Assembly: GCA_016937175.1 (NCBI GenBank)
Contig: JAFGWL010000054.1
Location: 1 to 36,644, forward strand
Source of the DNA: Candidatus Mcinerneyibacteriota bacterium
Lineage (GTDB): Bacteria; Macinerneyibacteriota; Macinerneyibacteria; Macinerneyibacteriales; DSCS01
Reading direction: 5' to 3'
DNA: 36,644 nucleotides
Part shown: positions 8,248 to 18,842 of the stretch, piece by piece
Layout: the number at the start of each line of letters is the position of its first letter
Numbering within the stretch: position 1 is the stretch's first letter
Translations under genes and position numbers: made by a program
Notes under the pieces: model-generated
Seen by the model: only the letters and a program-made list of their open reading frames with translations
What the model was told of the DNA's origin: nothing
Databases searched by the model: none

Positions 8248-8906
8248 CCCTCTCTCTTTCTGAAGAAAAACCCGTTCATCCCCTCATGGCTCATCATGGC
8301 CTCTATGGTGAAAAGCCCCGAAGAGGCTTCCCGGATAAGGGAGATGTCCGCCAAAAACCATCCGCCTTTTTCCTCTCTTTTCTTGTAGATCTGGACAAAG
8401 GGAAGAAAAGCGCTCTTTTCCAGACCGAACACCGAAGGGTCTGTAGCCGACATCAGAAGAAGCCCCCCCGGGACAAGCCTTTCAGAAAGGGTCTTCACCA
8501 CGCCGGCGATCTCATCTTTATTGCGGCAGAACCCGATGGAATTCCCCATAAAGACCACCGTGTCAAAAAAATACTCCGGAGGTGTCGGAGCCAGAAGATC
8601 TTCAATCCTGTAATCAGAACATCCCCTCTCCAGGCCTATCCTTCTCATGACAGAGCTGGCGTCTCCGCAGACGGCCTCGATTCTGCGTTCCTGGAGAGTA
8701 AGCCCCATACGGCCGGCCCCGGCCGCAGCGTCATAGACACGCCCTTCAGCTGCTCCCAGAAGAGCCTTCTCCACCGGATGGAAAGAGGGAAACCCTTGAA
8801 AATAGTATGTGAGGTCTTCTTTTCGCCGTTTTCTGCCGATCTGAATATAAAACGGGTGTATCCGGCCTCTGTGAATATCGAGAAAAGCCTCTTCAACGAG
8901 TGTCAT
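8244..8906 (-). CDS. Class I SAM-dependent methyltransferase, unknown substrate
   Basis: The 220-aa protein has a Rossmann-type SAM-binding motif I, Val57-Tyr-Asp-Ala-Ala-Ala-Gly-Ala-Gly-Arg, an acidic residue ending strand 2 (Gly-Asp82-Ala-Ser), a motif IV-like Phe-Met-Gly-Asn-Ser-Ile stretch and a post-motif Pro-Gly-Gly turn. These define a small-molecule or 'methyltransferase domain 25'-like fold. The substrate is not indicated. The ATG overlaps the end of hflX by 14 nt and has no obvious Shine-Dalgarno sequence, so it probably depends on translational coupling. Its stop overlaps the start of the pseudouridine synthase by 4 nt. Association with hflX and a pseudouridine synthase hints at an RNA or ribosome context, but this is weak. 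Confidence 0.75.
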   Translation of the reverse strand: MTLVEEAFLDIHRGRIHPFYIQIGRKRRKEDLTYYFQGFPSFHPVEKALLGAAEGRVYDAAAGAGRMGLTLQERRIEAVCGDASSVMRRIGLERGCSDYRIEDLLAPTPPEYFFDTVVFMGNSIGFCRNKDEIAGVVKTLSERLVPGGLLLMSATDPSVFGLEKSAFLPFVQIYKKREEKGGWFLADISLIREASSGLFTIEAMMSHEGMNGFFFRKREG

Positions 8907-9982
8907 TGCGGGAGATACGGGCTCTTGAAGCCAGCCGTTCTTTCAGGGTGTCGATGTTGTCCTTCTTCAAAACAGAGATGAACAGGGCGTCGTCCCTCCC
9001 GTTGTACTGCTCCCTGAGGGACTCCAAAGTCCCGGCTTCCAGAATGTCGCACTTGTTGAAGACAGTCATCCGGGGCTTTTCCCCGGCCCCGAGCTCCGTC
9101 AGGACCTGCTCGACGACCTCCATCTTCTGTCTCCAGGAGGGAGACGCGACATCCACTACCTCAAGGATAAGGTCCGAATAGAGGAGCTCCTCCAGAGTAG
9201 ATTTGAACGAAGCCACCAAATGGTGAGGAAGATTCCTTATAAAACCTACTGTATCAGAGAGCAACACCTCTCCCGCCTGGGGAAAATAGACTTTCTTCAC
9301 GGTGGTATCCAGAGTGGCGAAAAGCTTGTCTTCCACATAGAGGGGCTTACCGGAGAGAAGGCTTAAAAGCGAAGACTTGCCTGCGTTTGTATATCCCACG
9401 ATGGAGACTTTAAAAGCCGAGGCCCGCCCCTTTCTCTGGGTCTGTCTGATCTTTTCGATATGGAGAAGTTTTTTCTTCAATGCTGCGATACGCCTGGTAA
9501 TAGCCCTCCTGTCTGTCTCAAGCTGGGTCTCTCCCGGGCCACGGAAGTTGAAACCCCCCTGCTGCCCCGTCAGATGAGGCCAGAGGTTTCTCAGCCTGGG
9601 GAGAAGATATTCCAGTTCCGCAAGCTCTACCTGAAGCCGAGCTTCCCGCGTCCGGGCATGGCGCGCGAAGATCTCCAGGATCAGCTCTTCCCGGTCCATG
9701 ACCGTCCTTCCAAACTGCTCTTCCAGGTTCCGCTGCTGGACAGGGCTCAGATAAGCATCTACGATAACCGTAGTGATCTCATGGAAGTTCTCCAGATACC
9801 GCCGTATCTCTTCGATCTTCCCTTGCCCAAAATAGAGCCCCGGGTCGGGATGCTCCCTCTTCTGCGTAAAGAGTTCGATGACCTCGCCGCCCCTTGTCTC
9901 GATGAGGGCCTTCATCTCCTCCGTCCGTTCGACGGGGTCCACTTCATCCTTGGGCGTGTAGAGAGAAAGGAGAAGGCAGGGT

Positions 9983-9996
<14 letters not shown>
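8893..9996 (-). CDS. hflX: Ribosome-associated GTPase HflX
   Basis: HflX binds the large ribosomal subunit and splits or rescues stalled ribosomes, notably under stress. I chose the ATG at 9996 (367 aa) because an AAAGGGG site lies just upstream. An in-frame ATG 39 nt further upstream (10035) lacks a ribosome-binding site. The N-terminal HflX domain ends in the glycine-rich Gly-Phe-Asn-Phe-Arg-Gly-Pro-Gly-Glu-Thr-Gln-Leu-Glu loop at about 148-160. A coiled-coil linker follows. The G domain carries G1 Gly201-Tyr-Thr-Asn-Ala-Gly-Lys-Ser208, G3 Asp248-Thr-Val-Gly and G4 Asn314-Lys-Cys-Asp317. The start overlaps the end of the M1 peptidase gene by 14 nt. The short C-terminal domain is complete and the length is normal. 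Confidence 0.93.
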
Positions 9997-13778
<3,782 letters not shown>

Positions 13779-13791
13779 TTAAATAGAAATA

Positions 13792-13864
<73 letters not shown>

Positions 13865-13875
13865 TTATGAGGAAT

Positions 13876-13903
13876 AGTATAGGAAAGAGTCCGGTATTGT
13901 CAA
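13876..13903 (-). promoter_or_regulatory. Strong sigma-70-type promoter for tRNA-Gly-guaB operon
   Basis: The minus strand shows a perfect TTGACA -35 (13898-13903), a 16-bp spacer and a TATACT -10 (13876-13881). The expected transcription start falls about 5-7 nt before the mature tRNA 5' end. It is divergent from the small plus-strand gene. Confidence 0.8.
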
Positions 13904-13950
13904 GAAAATTTCTTCTCAGGAGCCCGGCCCAGCCTTTTTTCCGCAAAACC

Positions 13951-13979
13951 TTTAAAAAAATTCCTTTTCGCCGTATACT
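13951..13979 (+). promoter_or_regulatory. Putative promoter giving a leaderless transcript
   Basis: A TATACT -10 box lies at 13974-13979, with a weak -35 (TTTAAA, 13951-13956, 17-bp spacer, or TTAAAA one base later, 16 bp). The start codon of the following gene is only 6 nt after the -10, so transcription would begin at or next to the ATG. Confidence 0.45.
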
Positions 13980-13984
13980 CAATT

Positions 13985-14287
13985 ATGAAAGAAGAGAAGA
14001 CAACCGCCCCTCTGGGGCGCCTTATCCGACACTGCAGAGACGAAATCGCCCTTTATCTTGAAAAGGAAGACTCCTTTACGGCCTTAAGAGCCCTCTACGG
14101 ATTGGAAAAGGAGATCAGCGACATCGGGGAGAACACCTTTTTCAACCAACGCCCTTTTCTTCTGGGAGAGATAGAGCTCTGCCTCCTTCTCCGGAAGGCC
14201 GGGAAGGCCGGCGTCCTCCCCCCCGGGTTCCGTCAATATCTTGATGACCGGGAGGGCTTTCTCCCCCCGGACAACAACTCTCTATAA
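13985..14287 (+). CDS. Small hypothetical protein (100 aa), probably leaderless
   Basis: I do not recognise this protein. It is one of only two plus-strand genes in the window. The product is soluble, charged and mostly helical by eye (two likely amphipathic helices at about 9-48 and 58-76), with one cysteine in an Arg-His-Cys-Arg segment (residue 17) and another in a Leu-Cys-Leu-Leu-Leu run. It has no signal peptide or membrane segment. There is no Shine-Dalgarno sequence, but a TATACT box ends 6 nt before the ATG, which suggests a leaderless mRNA. The 3' end overlaps the convergent TlpA-like gene by 6 nt. It could be spurious; the fitted promoter and plausible protein composition favour a real gene. 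Confidence 0.5.
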   Translation: MKEEKTTAPLGRLIRHCRDEIALYLEKEDSFTALRALYGLEKEISDIGENTFFNQRPFLLGEIELCLLLRKAGKAGVLPPGFRQYLDDREGFLPPDNNSL

Positions 14288-14794
14288 GAGGGGTTCGATG
14301 GCGTCTTTAAAGACTTCCTTCTCCCGAAGGCCCACAAATTTCTGTACGACTTTCCCTTCCCGGTCGATGATAAATGTGGTGGGGATACCTTTGATCCCGC
14401 CGAAGGCGTCGACGATCTTACGCTCCTGATCCCTGTAGAGGACCGGGTAATTGATCTTGTTGGCCTTGACAAACTCATTCAGCTCACTCAAAGAATCATC
14501 CAGGGAGATCCCTATGATCTCCAGCCCCTTCTCCCCATACTCCTCTTTCAATGCGATAAAATCAGGGATCTCTTTCCGGCAGGGGGCACACCAGGTCGCC
14601 CAGAAATCGACGATAAGTACTTTCCCTTTGTAATCCTGCAGATTCTGCTCCGCCCCGGTGAGGTCACTCAGGACAAAACCGGGAAGCTCCGCCACGCCGA
14701 AGGGGCTCTGTTCTCCGGAAGGAGCCGCTTCCTTTTTACCGCAACCGGCAAAAAGGAGAACAACCATAAGAATAATAAAAAGATACTTTTTCAT
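14282..14794 (-). CDS. TlpA-like thioredoxin-fold lipoprotein
   Basis: This 170-aa lipoprotein has a lipobox (Leu-Phe-Ala-Gly-Cys18) after a hydrophobic signal, so it is probably anchored to a membrane and faces the periplasm. The thioredoxin/TlpA/ResA fold starts near residue 35. The redox motif is Trp-Cys69-Ala-Pro-Cys72, and a Gly-Ile-Pro-Thr-Thr cis-proline loop lies at about 134-138. Family members reduce disulfides in exported proteins or assist cytochrome c maturation; the partner is unknown here. An AAGGAGG site overlaps the stop of the preceding gene (8-nt gap), so it ends the PBP1A-rpiB-glyA-nrdR operon. The convergent small plus-strand gene overlaps its 3' end. Confidence 0.9.
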   Translation of the reverse strand: MKKYLFIILMVVLLFAGCGKKEAAPSGEQSPFGVAELPGFVLSDLTGAEQNLQDYKGKVLIVDFWATWCAPCRKEIPDFIALKEEYGEKGLEIIGISLDDSLSELNEFVKANKINYPVLYRDQERKIVDAFGGIKGIPTTFIIDREGKVVQKFVGLREKEVFKDAIEPLL

Positions 14795-14802
14795 AATCCT
14801 CC

Positions 14803-16146
14803 TTAGATCTTCTCAAATGAAACCATATAGACTGCGTTTTTCCGGCAATACCGCCAGGCTTTTTCATTCCATCCCGACGGATCGAGGGTCAACTCCACGG
14901 GAAATCCCTCCCGCGCTACCGGGATCCTTTTCATCTTGTCAAGGGACCTTGATCCGTTAAAAAGAACGATCCTTATCATCTCATTGTCCAGAGCCTTGTA
15001 CAAGTAATTGGACAGGAGCACGTCGTATGCCGGATCGTCTCTGTCCAGATAAAGATTCATATAGATATTCCTTCCCCGCAGAAGATCTACCAGATAAAAA
15101 TATTCGCTGTATTTTCTGTAAAATCTGTTAAGAGCTTCTGCCATACGGTCCAGGAGAGCCAACCTCTCCTCGAAGGGCCTCTCTGCGCAAGCGCTCAGAT
15201 CCACTTCAGCATTGTAACAGGAAGGATAGACGGGGAAACCGCTCTCATCCAGAGAAAAGAGGGAATAGTTTTCATGGGATGCAAAGGTAAAGGCCAGAAT
15301 CCCCTCTTCCCAGGGACTGAAACGTTCACCCGAGAGAATGCGCCGCGCGTCTCTGTCACTCTCTTGCGAGCGGTAGAGAGCTTTGTTTTCTCCGGGAAAG
15401 GCTTCATAATGAGCCCGGGAATAGAAGATGTTCAAAAGAGCCAGCTCCCTGGTTTCCCGGGTCCCTTCCCGGGGAGGCTCAAAAATGTCCAGGCGGTCCA
15501 CACGGAAAAAGGAGGGGCTTTTTCTCACAAGCACCCCTTCAGTCTCAAGGGACTTCACTTCGTTATCCATAAAAAAATGGTTGTAAAGGTAGATATTGAC
15601 GATCTCATTGAAATAATCCCCGGCCTGAAAAGGGGAAAAGCGTGAGTAGATGGCCAGGATCTCTTCCAGGGGAAAGACAAGACGCTGGGCTGAAGTAAAG
15701 CCAAAACCCATGGCCCGAAGCTGCTCCTGACATAGATGATCCAGTGTCTCCGGCAGGACCTCGCGCAGCCCCGCTTCCCTGAGGTGTCTCAGCGTTACGA
15801 ACAGGCGAGCCGCGATGGTCTTTCTCACCGGTTCGGGAAGGCCCGGAGCCCGACGGTCCAGATATTCATCCAGCCATTCCTTCCGGACAGGACTCCGACC
15901 AACAAAAATCGTGTCTCCTTCCGTTTCCGGCAGAAGTTTTTTCAGGAGGTGGTCCACATCCTCTTCCCGGATCAGCCCCTTCTCCTCACGTGACTGGATA
16001 TAGTAAGCCATGACTCGGACAAGATCCTCCAGGTCATCCCCGCTGATCCCGCTCTTTTTCCCGCGGACCTTGTCTCGAAGAAAACCGGCGGTCAGCTCTT
16101 TTATCTCTCCGTCCGCTGCTTTATAGAAGATGCTTCCCGCGAACAT
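14803..16146 (-). CDS. Unrecognised 447-aa protein coupled to nrdR
   Basis: I do not recognise the family. The ATG at 16146 follows the nrdR stop by one base (TAATATG) and has an AAAGGA site 4 nt before it; an upstream TTG inside nrdR is less likely. The protein is soluble, rich in Glu/Arg/Leu and aromatic residues, without signal peptide, membrane helix or CxxC motif. Residues about 1-75 are helical. A segment at about 183-215 (Ile-Tyr-Leu-Tyr-Asn-His-Phe-Phe, then Glu-Val-Lys-Ser-Leu-Glu-Thr-Glu-Gly) vaguely recalls the helix before the His-Asp strand of anaerobic ribonucleotide reductase NrdD. A later Ala-Glu-Val-Asp-Leu-Ser stretch followed by a long helix has a similar flavour. No C-terminal glycyl-radical motif is present, so any such relationship is speculation. 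The operon context is dNTP metabolism. Confidence 0.8.
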   Translation of the reverse strand: MFAGSIFYKAADGEIKELTAGFLRDKVRGKKSGISGDDLEDLVRVMAYYIQSREEKGLIREEDVDHLLKKLLPETEGDTIFVGRSPVRKEWLDEYLDRRAPGLPEPVRKTIAARLFVTLRHLREAGLREVLPETLDHLCQEQLRAMGFGFTSAQRLVFPLEEILAIYSRFSPFQAGDYFNEIVNIYLYNHFFMDNEVKSLETEGVLVRKSPSFFRVDRLDIFEPPREGTRETRELALLNIFYSRAHYEAFPGENKALYRSQESDRDARRILSGERFSPWEEGILAFTFASHENYSLFSLDESGFPVYPSCYNAEVDLSACAERPFEERLALLDRMAEALNRFYRKYSEYFYLVDLLRGRNIYMNLYLDRDDPAYDVLLSNYLYKALDNEMIRIVLFNGSRSLDKMKRIPVAREGFPVELTLDPSGWNEKAWRYCRKNAVYMVSFEKI

Positions 16147-16147
16147 A

Positions 16148-16606
16148 TTATCCTTTATTTTCAAGATACTCTTTCAGCTCCGTTATAAAATCATTGGGGT
16201 CTTTGAACTCCCTGTAGACAGAGGCAAAACGGACATAGGCTACGATATCCAGTTTCCGTAGCTTCTCCATTACCAGTTCTCCGATATGGGACGAGGAGAC
16301 CTCCCCTGTCTCCACGCGGTAGAGGTCGCTTTCGATGGAATCGATGAGTTCCTCCACACGGGCTTCTGAAATGGGTCGCTTTTCCAGGGCTTTCCGGATC
16401 CCCCTTTCCAGTTTCGACCGGTCATAGTCTTCACGCCGGCCGTCTTTTTTGATAATGTGAGGCAGGATCTCCACGACGGTCTCATAAGTCGTAAATCGTT
16501 TCCCGCACCGGAGACATTCACGGCGCCGGCGGATCGCCTTATCGTTCTGGGCCGGACGGGAATTGACGACGCGGCTGTCTGAAAAGCCGCAATGAGGACA
16601 TTTCAC
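16148..16606 (-). CDS. nrdR: Transcriptional repressor NrdR
   Basis: NrdR represses ribonucleotide reductase genes when bound to ATP/dATP. The 152-aa product has a zinc ribbon with Cys3-x-x-Cys6 and Cys31-x-x-Cys34 and the conserved Val-Val-Asn-Ser-Arg and Arg-Arg-Arg-Glu-Cys segments. An ATP-cone domain occupies about 46-136, ending with a conserved Arg-Phe-Ala-Ser-Val-Tyr-Arg-x-Phe segment. The start is GTG at 16606, with an AGGGG site 5 nt upstream and a 4-nt overlap with the dCMP deaminase gene. No ribonucleotide reductase gene is in the window. I could not identify a convincing NrdR box near any promoter here. Confidence 0.95.
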   Translation of the reverse strand: MKCPHCGFSDSRVVNSRPAQNDKAIRRRRECLRCGKRFTTYETVVEILPHIIKKDGRREDYDRSKLERGIRKALEKRPISEARVEELIDSIESDLYRVETGEVSSSHIGELVMEKLRKLDIVAYVRFASVYREFKDPNDFITELKEYLENKG

Positions 16607-17055
16607 AAATCCCCTTTCCTCATCAGGATCCCTGCTTCTTTTAACATCGACTTTGAAAGTTCATCGGGATAGTCCTCAAGATAGCAGATCTCCCGTATCC
16701 CGGCATTGATGAGCAGTTTGGCACAGACCACACAAGGGTGATGAGTCACATAGATCATGGCTCCGTCCACAGAGATCCCGAACCTGGCGGCCTGGATGAG
16801 GGCATTCTGTTCGGCGTGGATCCCCCGGCAGATCTCCTGGCGCTCCCCGGAAGGGATCTTCAACTCCTCCCTGAGACACCCCACATCGAGACAATGGGGC
16901 AGCCCCGAGGGAGCTCCGTTGTACCCGGTGGCCAGAATCCGCTTATCCTTGACGATCACAGCACCCACGTCCCTCCGGACACAGGTGCTGCGTGTAGCGA
17001 CTAATTTTGTGATCTCAAAAAAGTAGTGGTCCCAACTCGGCCGGGCTTTCATCAT
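16603..17055 (-). CDS. dCMP deaminase (ComEB-like)
   Basis: The 150-aa zinc deaminase converts dCMP to dUMP, the precursor of dTMP. The zinc site is His80-Ala-Glu82 (the Glu is the proton shuttle) with Pro-Cys108-x-x-Cys111. Additional family landmarks are Gly-Tyr-Asn-Gly-Ala-Pro-Ser-Gly at 44-51 and a Cys-rich insertion around 55-76 typical of deoxycytidylate deaminases, with Cys/His residues that may bind a second zinc. Two adjacent ATGs (17055, 17052) follow a GGAGG site; the second has better spacing. The gene overlaps both neighbours (glyA upstream, nrdR downstream), giving tight co-expression with folate and dNTP genes. Confidence 0.93.
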   Translation of the reverse strand: MMKARPSWDHYFFEITKLVATRSTCVRRDVGAVIVKDKRILATGYNGAPSGLPHCLDVGCLREELKIPSGERQEICRGIHAEQNALIQAARFGISVDGAMIYVTHHPCVVCAKLLINAGIREICYLEDYPDELSKSMLKEAGILMRKGDL

Positions 17056-18356
17056 CCCTCCAGCTTATACTGATAAAGGGGGAAAGACTCACACAAGGCG
17101 CGGACTTCGTTTCTGACCCTGGTGATGGCCTCTTCGTCCCCTCCCGAGCGAAGGACATCATCGATAAGCCGGGCAACGGTCTTCATCTCGGCCTCTTTCA
17201 TCCCCCGGGTGGTGAGCGCCGGCGTTCCCAGGCGGACCCCGCTGGTCACAAAGGGGCTCTTTTTATCAAAGGGGATGGTATTCTTGTTGACCGTGATCTC
17301 GGCCTGTCCCAGGAGGCTCTGAGCCTTTTTACCGCTTATCTCCAGGGAAGCCAGAACGTCTACGAGCATAAGGTGGTTGTCTGTACCTCCGGAGACCAGG
17401 CGATAGCCTTTTTCCATGAGAGATTCAGCCAGAGTTTTAGCATTTTTAACCACCTGCTTCTGATAGTCTTTAAAACCCTCCTCCATGGCCTCTTTAAAAG
17501 CCACGGCTTTTCCGGCGATGACATGCATCAACGGGCCGCCCTGGATTCCCGGGAAGACTTTCATATCGATCTCTTTCGCCCACTCTTTTGTACAGAGGAC
17601 CATTCCTCCCCTGGGACCGCGCAGGGTCTTGTGAGTCGTCGTGGTGACAAACGAGGCATGGGGGACAGGATTGGGATGGATCCCTGCGGCGATGAGCCCG
17701 GCAATATGGGCCATATCCACCATGACCTGCGCTCCCACCTCATCGGCGATCTCTTTGAAGGCCTTGAAGTCGATGATCCTGGGATAGGCGCTGGCCCCTA
17801 CGACGATGAGCTTGGGTGCAGCCTTTTTGGCAATGGTCCGGACAGCATCATAATCCAGTGTCTCGGTCTTTTCATCTACGCCGTACGGGACGATGTTGAA
17901 AAAGAGCCCGCTGAAATTGACCGGGCTTCCGTGAGTCAGGTGCCCTCCGTGGGAAAGGTCCATCCCCATGACCGTCTCCCCGGGCTTGACCACGGAGTAG
18001 TAGACGGCCATATTGGCCTGAGAGCCTGAGTGGGGCTGGACATTGGCGTGCTCCGCTCCGAAGATCTCCATGGCTCTTTCGATGGCCAGTTTTTCGGCCT
18101 GGTCGACGACCTCGCATCCTCCGTAATAGCGCCCGTTCCGGCTGTAATCGGTCACTTCGGGAGCATCTTTGGAACGAAAGTAGGGATACCCTTCAGCGTA
18201 CTTGTTTGTCATGACAGATCCCACCGCCTGGAGTACAGCTTCAGAGACGAAATTCTCCGACGCGATAAGCTCCAGCCCGAAAGTCTGGCGTTTAGCCTCT
18301 TCTTCCATCAGCCGGCTGATCTCAGGATCCACAGATTTCAAATCCCTGTTCAACAT
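17052..18356 (-). CDS. glyA: Serine hydroxymethyltransferase with an insertion in the substrate loop
   Basis: This 434-aa PLP enzyme converts serine and tetrahydrofolate to glycine and 5,10-methylene-THF, supplying purine and dTMP synthesis. The Schiff-base lysine is Lys243 in [13 protein letters not shown]. Conserved Ser-Gly-Ser-Gln-Ala-Asn (at about 110-115) and Asp214/His217 are present. Oddity: the normally contiguous Tyr-Ala-Glu-Gly-Tyr-Pro-Gly-x-Arg-Tyr-Tyr-Gly-Gly motif is split after Pro58 by about 15 extra residues (59-75), before Arg76-Tyr77-Tyr78-Gly-Gly. The residues on either side are intact, and the insertion is in frame without repeats or stops, so I treat it as a genuine variant. 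The ATG has a GGAGG site; rpiB ends 29 nt upstream and dCMP deaminase overlaps downstream. Confidence 0.95.
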   Translation of the reverse strand: MLNRDLKSVDPEISRLMEEEAKRQTFGLELIASENFVSEAVLQAVGSVMTNKYAEGYPYFRSKDAPEVTDYSRNGRYYGGCEVVDQAEKLAIERAMEIFGAEHANVQPHSGSQANMAVYYSVVKPGETVMGMDLSHGGHLTHGSPVNFSGLFFNIVPYGVDEKTETLDYDAVRTIAKKAAPKLIVVGASAYPRIIDFKAFKEIADEVGAQVMVDMAHIAGLIAAGIHPNPVPHASFVTTTTHKTLRGPRGGMVLCTKEWAKEIDMKVFPGIQGGPLMHVIAGKAVAFKEAMEEGFKDYQKQVVKNAKTLAESLMEKGYRLVSGGTDNHLMLVDVLASLEISGKKAQSLLGQAEITVNKNTIPFDKKSPFVTSGVRLGTPALTTRGMKEAEMKTVARLIDDVLRSGGDEEAITRVRNEVRALCESFPLYQYKLEG

Positions 18357-18385
18357 AAATCCTCCTCATTTTGATTTTTTCTTGT

Positions 18386-18829
18386 TTACGCCTGCTTTTC
18401 CAAATGACTTACTTTATCCACGCGCCTTTGATGGCGGCCGCCTTCAAAATCCGTCGTAAAAAAATTCTCCAGTAATAGGGCAAGTGTCGTCTCATCAGTA
18501 TAATCGGCAGAAAGGACCAGGACATTGGCATCATTGTGCTTTCTGGCCATGAGGGCCACTTCGGGATTGTAACACAGGGCCGCTCTGATCCCGGGGATCT
18601 TATTGGCAGCGATGGACATCCCGATTCCCGTTCCGCAGATAAGGATTCCCCTTCCGGCTTCCCCCCGGACGACTTCCTGACAGGCTTTAAGGGCGAAATC
18701 AGGGTAATCGACACTCTCTTCGGTCTTAGGCCCCAGATCACTGAGCATCCACCCTCTGGTTGAAAAGATCTCTCTGATCTTGTCTTTAAGGGCGATCCCT
18801 CGATGGTCACTGGCCATGACAGTCTTCAT
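18386..18829 (-). CDS. rpiB: Ribose 5-phosphate isomerase B
   Basis: The 147-aa RpiB/LacA/LacB-family enzyme interconverts ribose 5-phosphate and ribulose 5-phosphate. Landmarks are Ala-Ser-Asp8-His9 at the N-terminus, the anion-hole and active-site loop Cys65-Gly-Thr-Gly-Ile-Gly with Cys65 as the catalytic base, His98 in Lys-His-Asn-Asp-Ala-Asn, and the C-terminal Gly-Gly-Arg-His-x-x-Arg-Val phosphate-binding segment. I chose the ATG at 18829 because an AAGGAGG site lies 4 nt upstream and it matches the family N-terminus. The upstream extension to 18937 overlaps the PBP gene and lacks similarity. The rpiB-glyA pair is common in bacteria. Confidence 0.95.
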   Translation of the reverse strand: MKTVMASDHRGIALKDKIREIFSTRGWMLSDLGPKTEESVDYPDFALKACQEVVRGEAGRGILICGTGIGMSIAANKIPGIRAALCYNPEVALMARKHNDANVLVLSADYTDETTLALLLENFFTTDFEGGRHQRRVDKVSHLEKQA

Positions 18830-18842
18830 GATGCCTCCTTTT

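Noticed and set aside
14249-14275. GGGAGG...CTCCCC hairpin between the convergent small gene and tlpA as a bidirectional terminator
   Set aside because: The stem is short and inside the small gene's coding region, and no T-tract follows on either strand.
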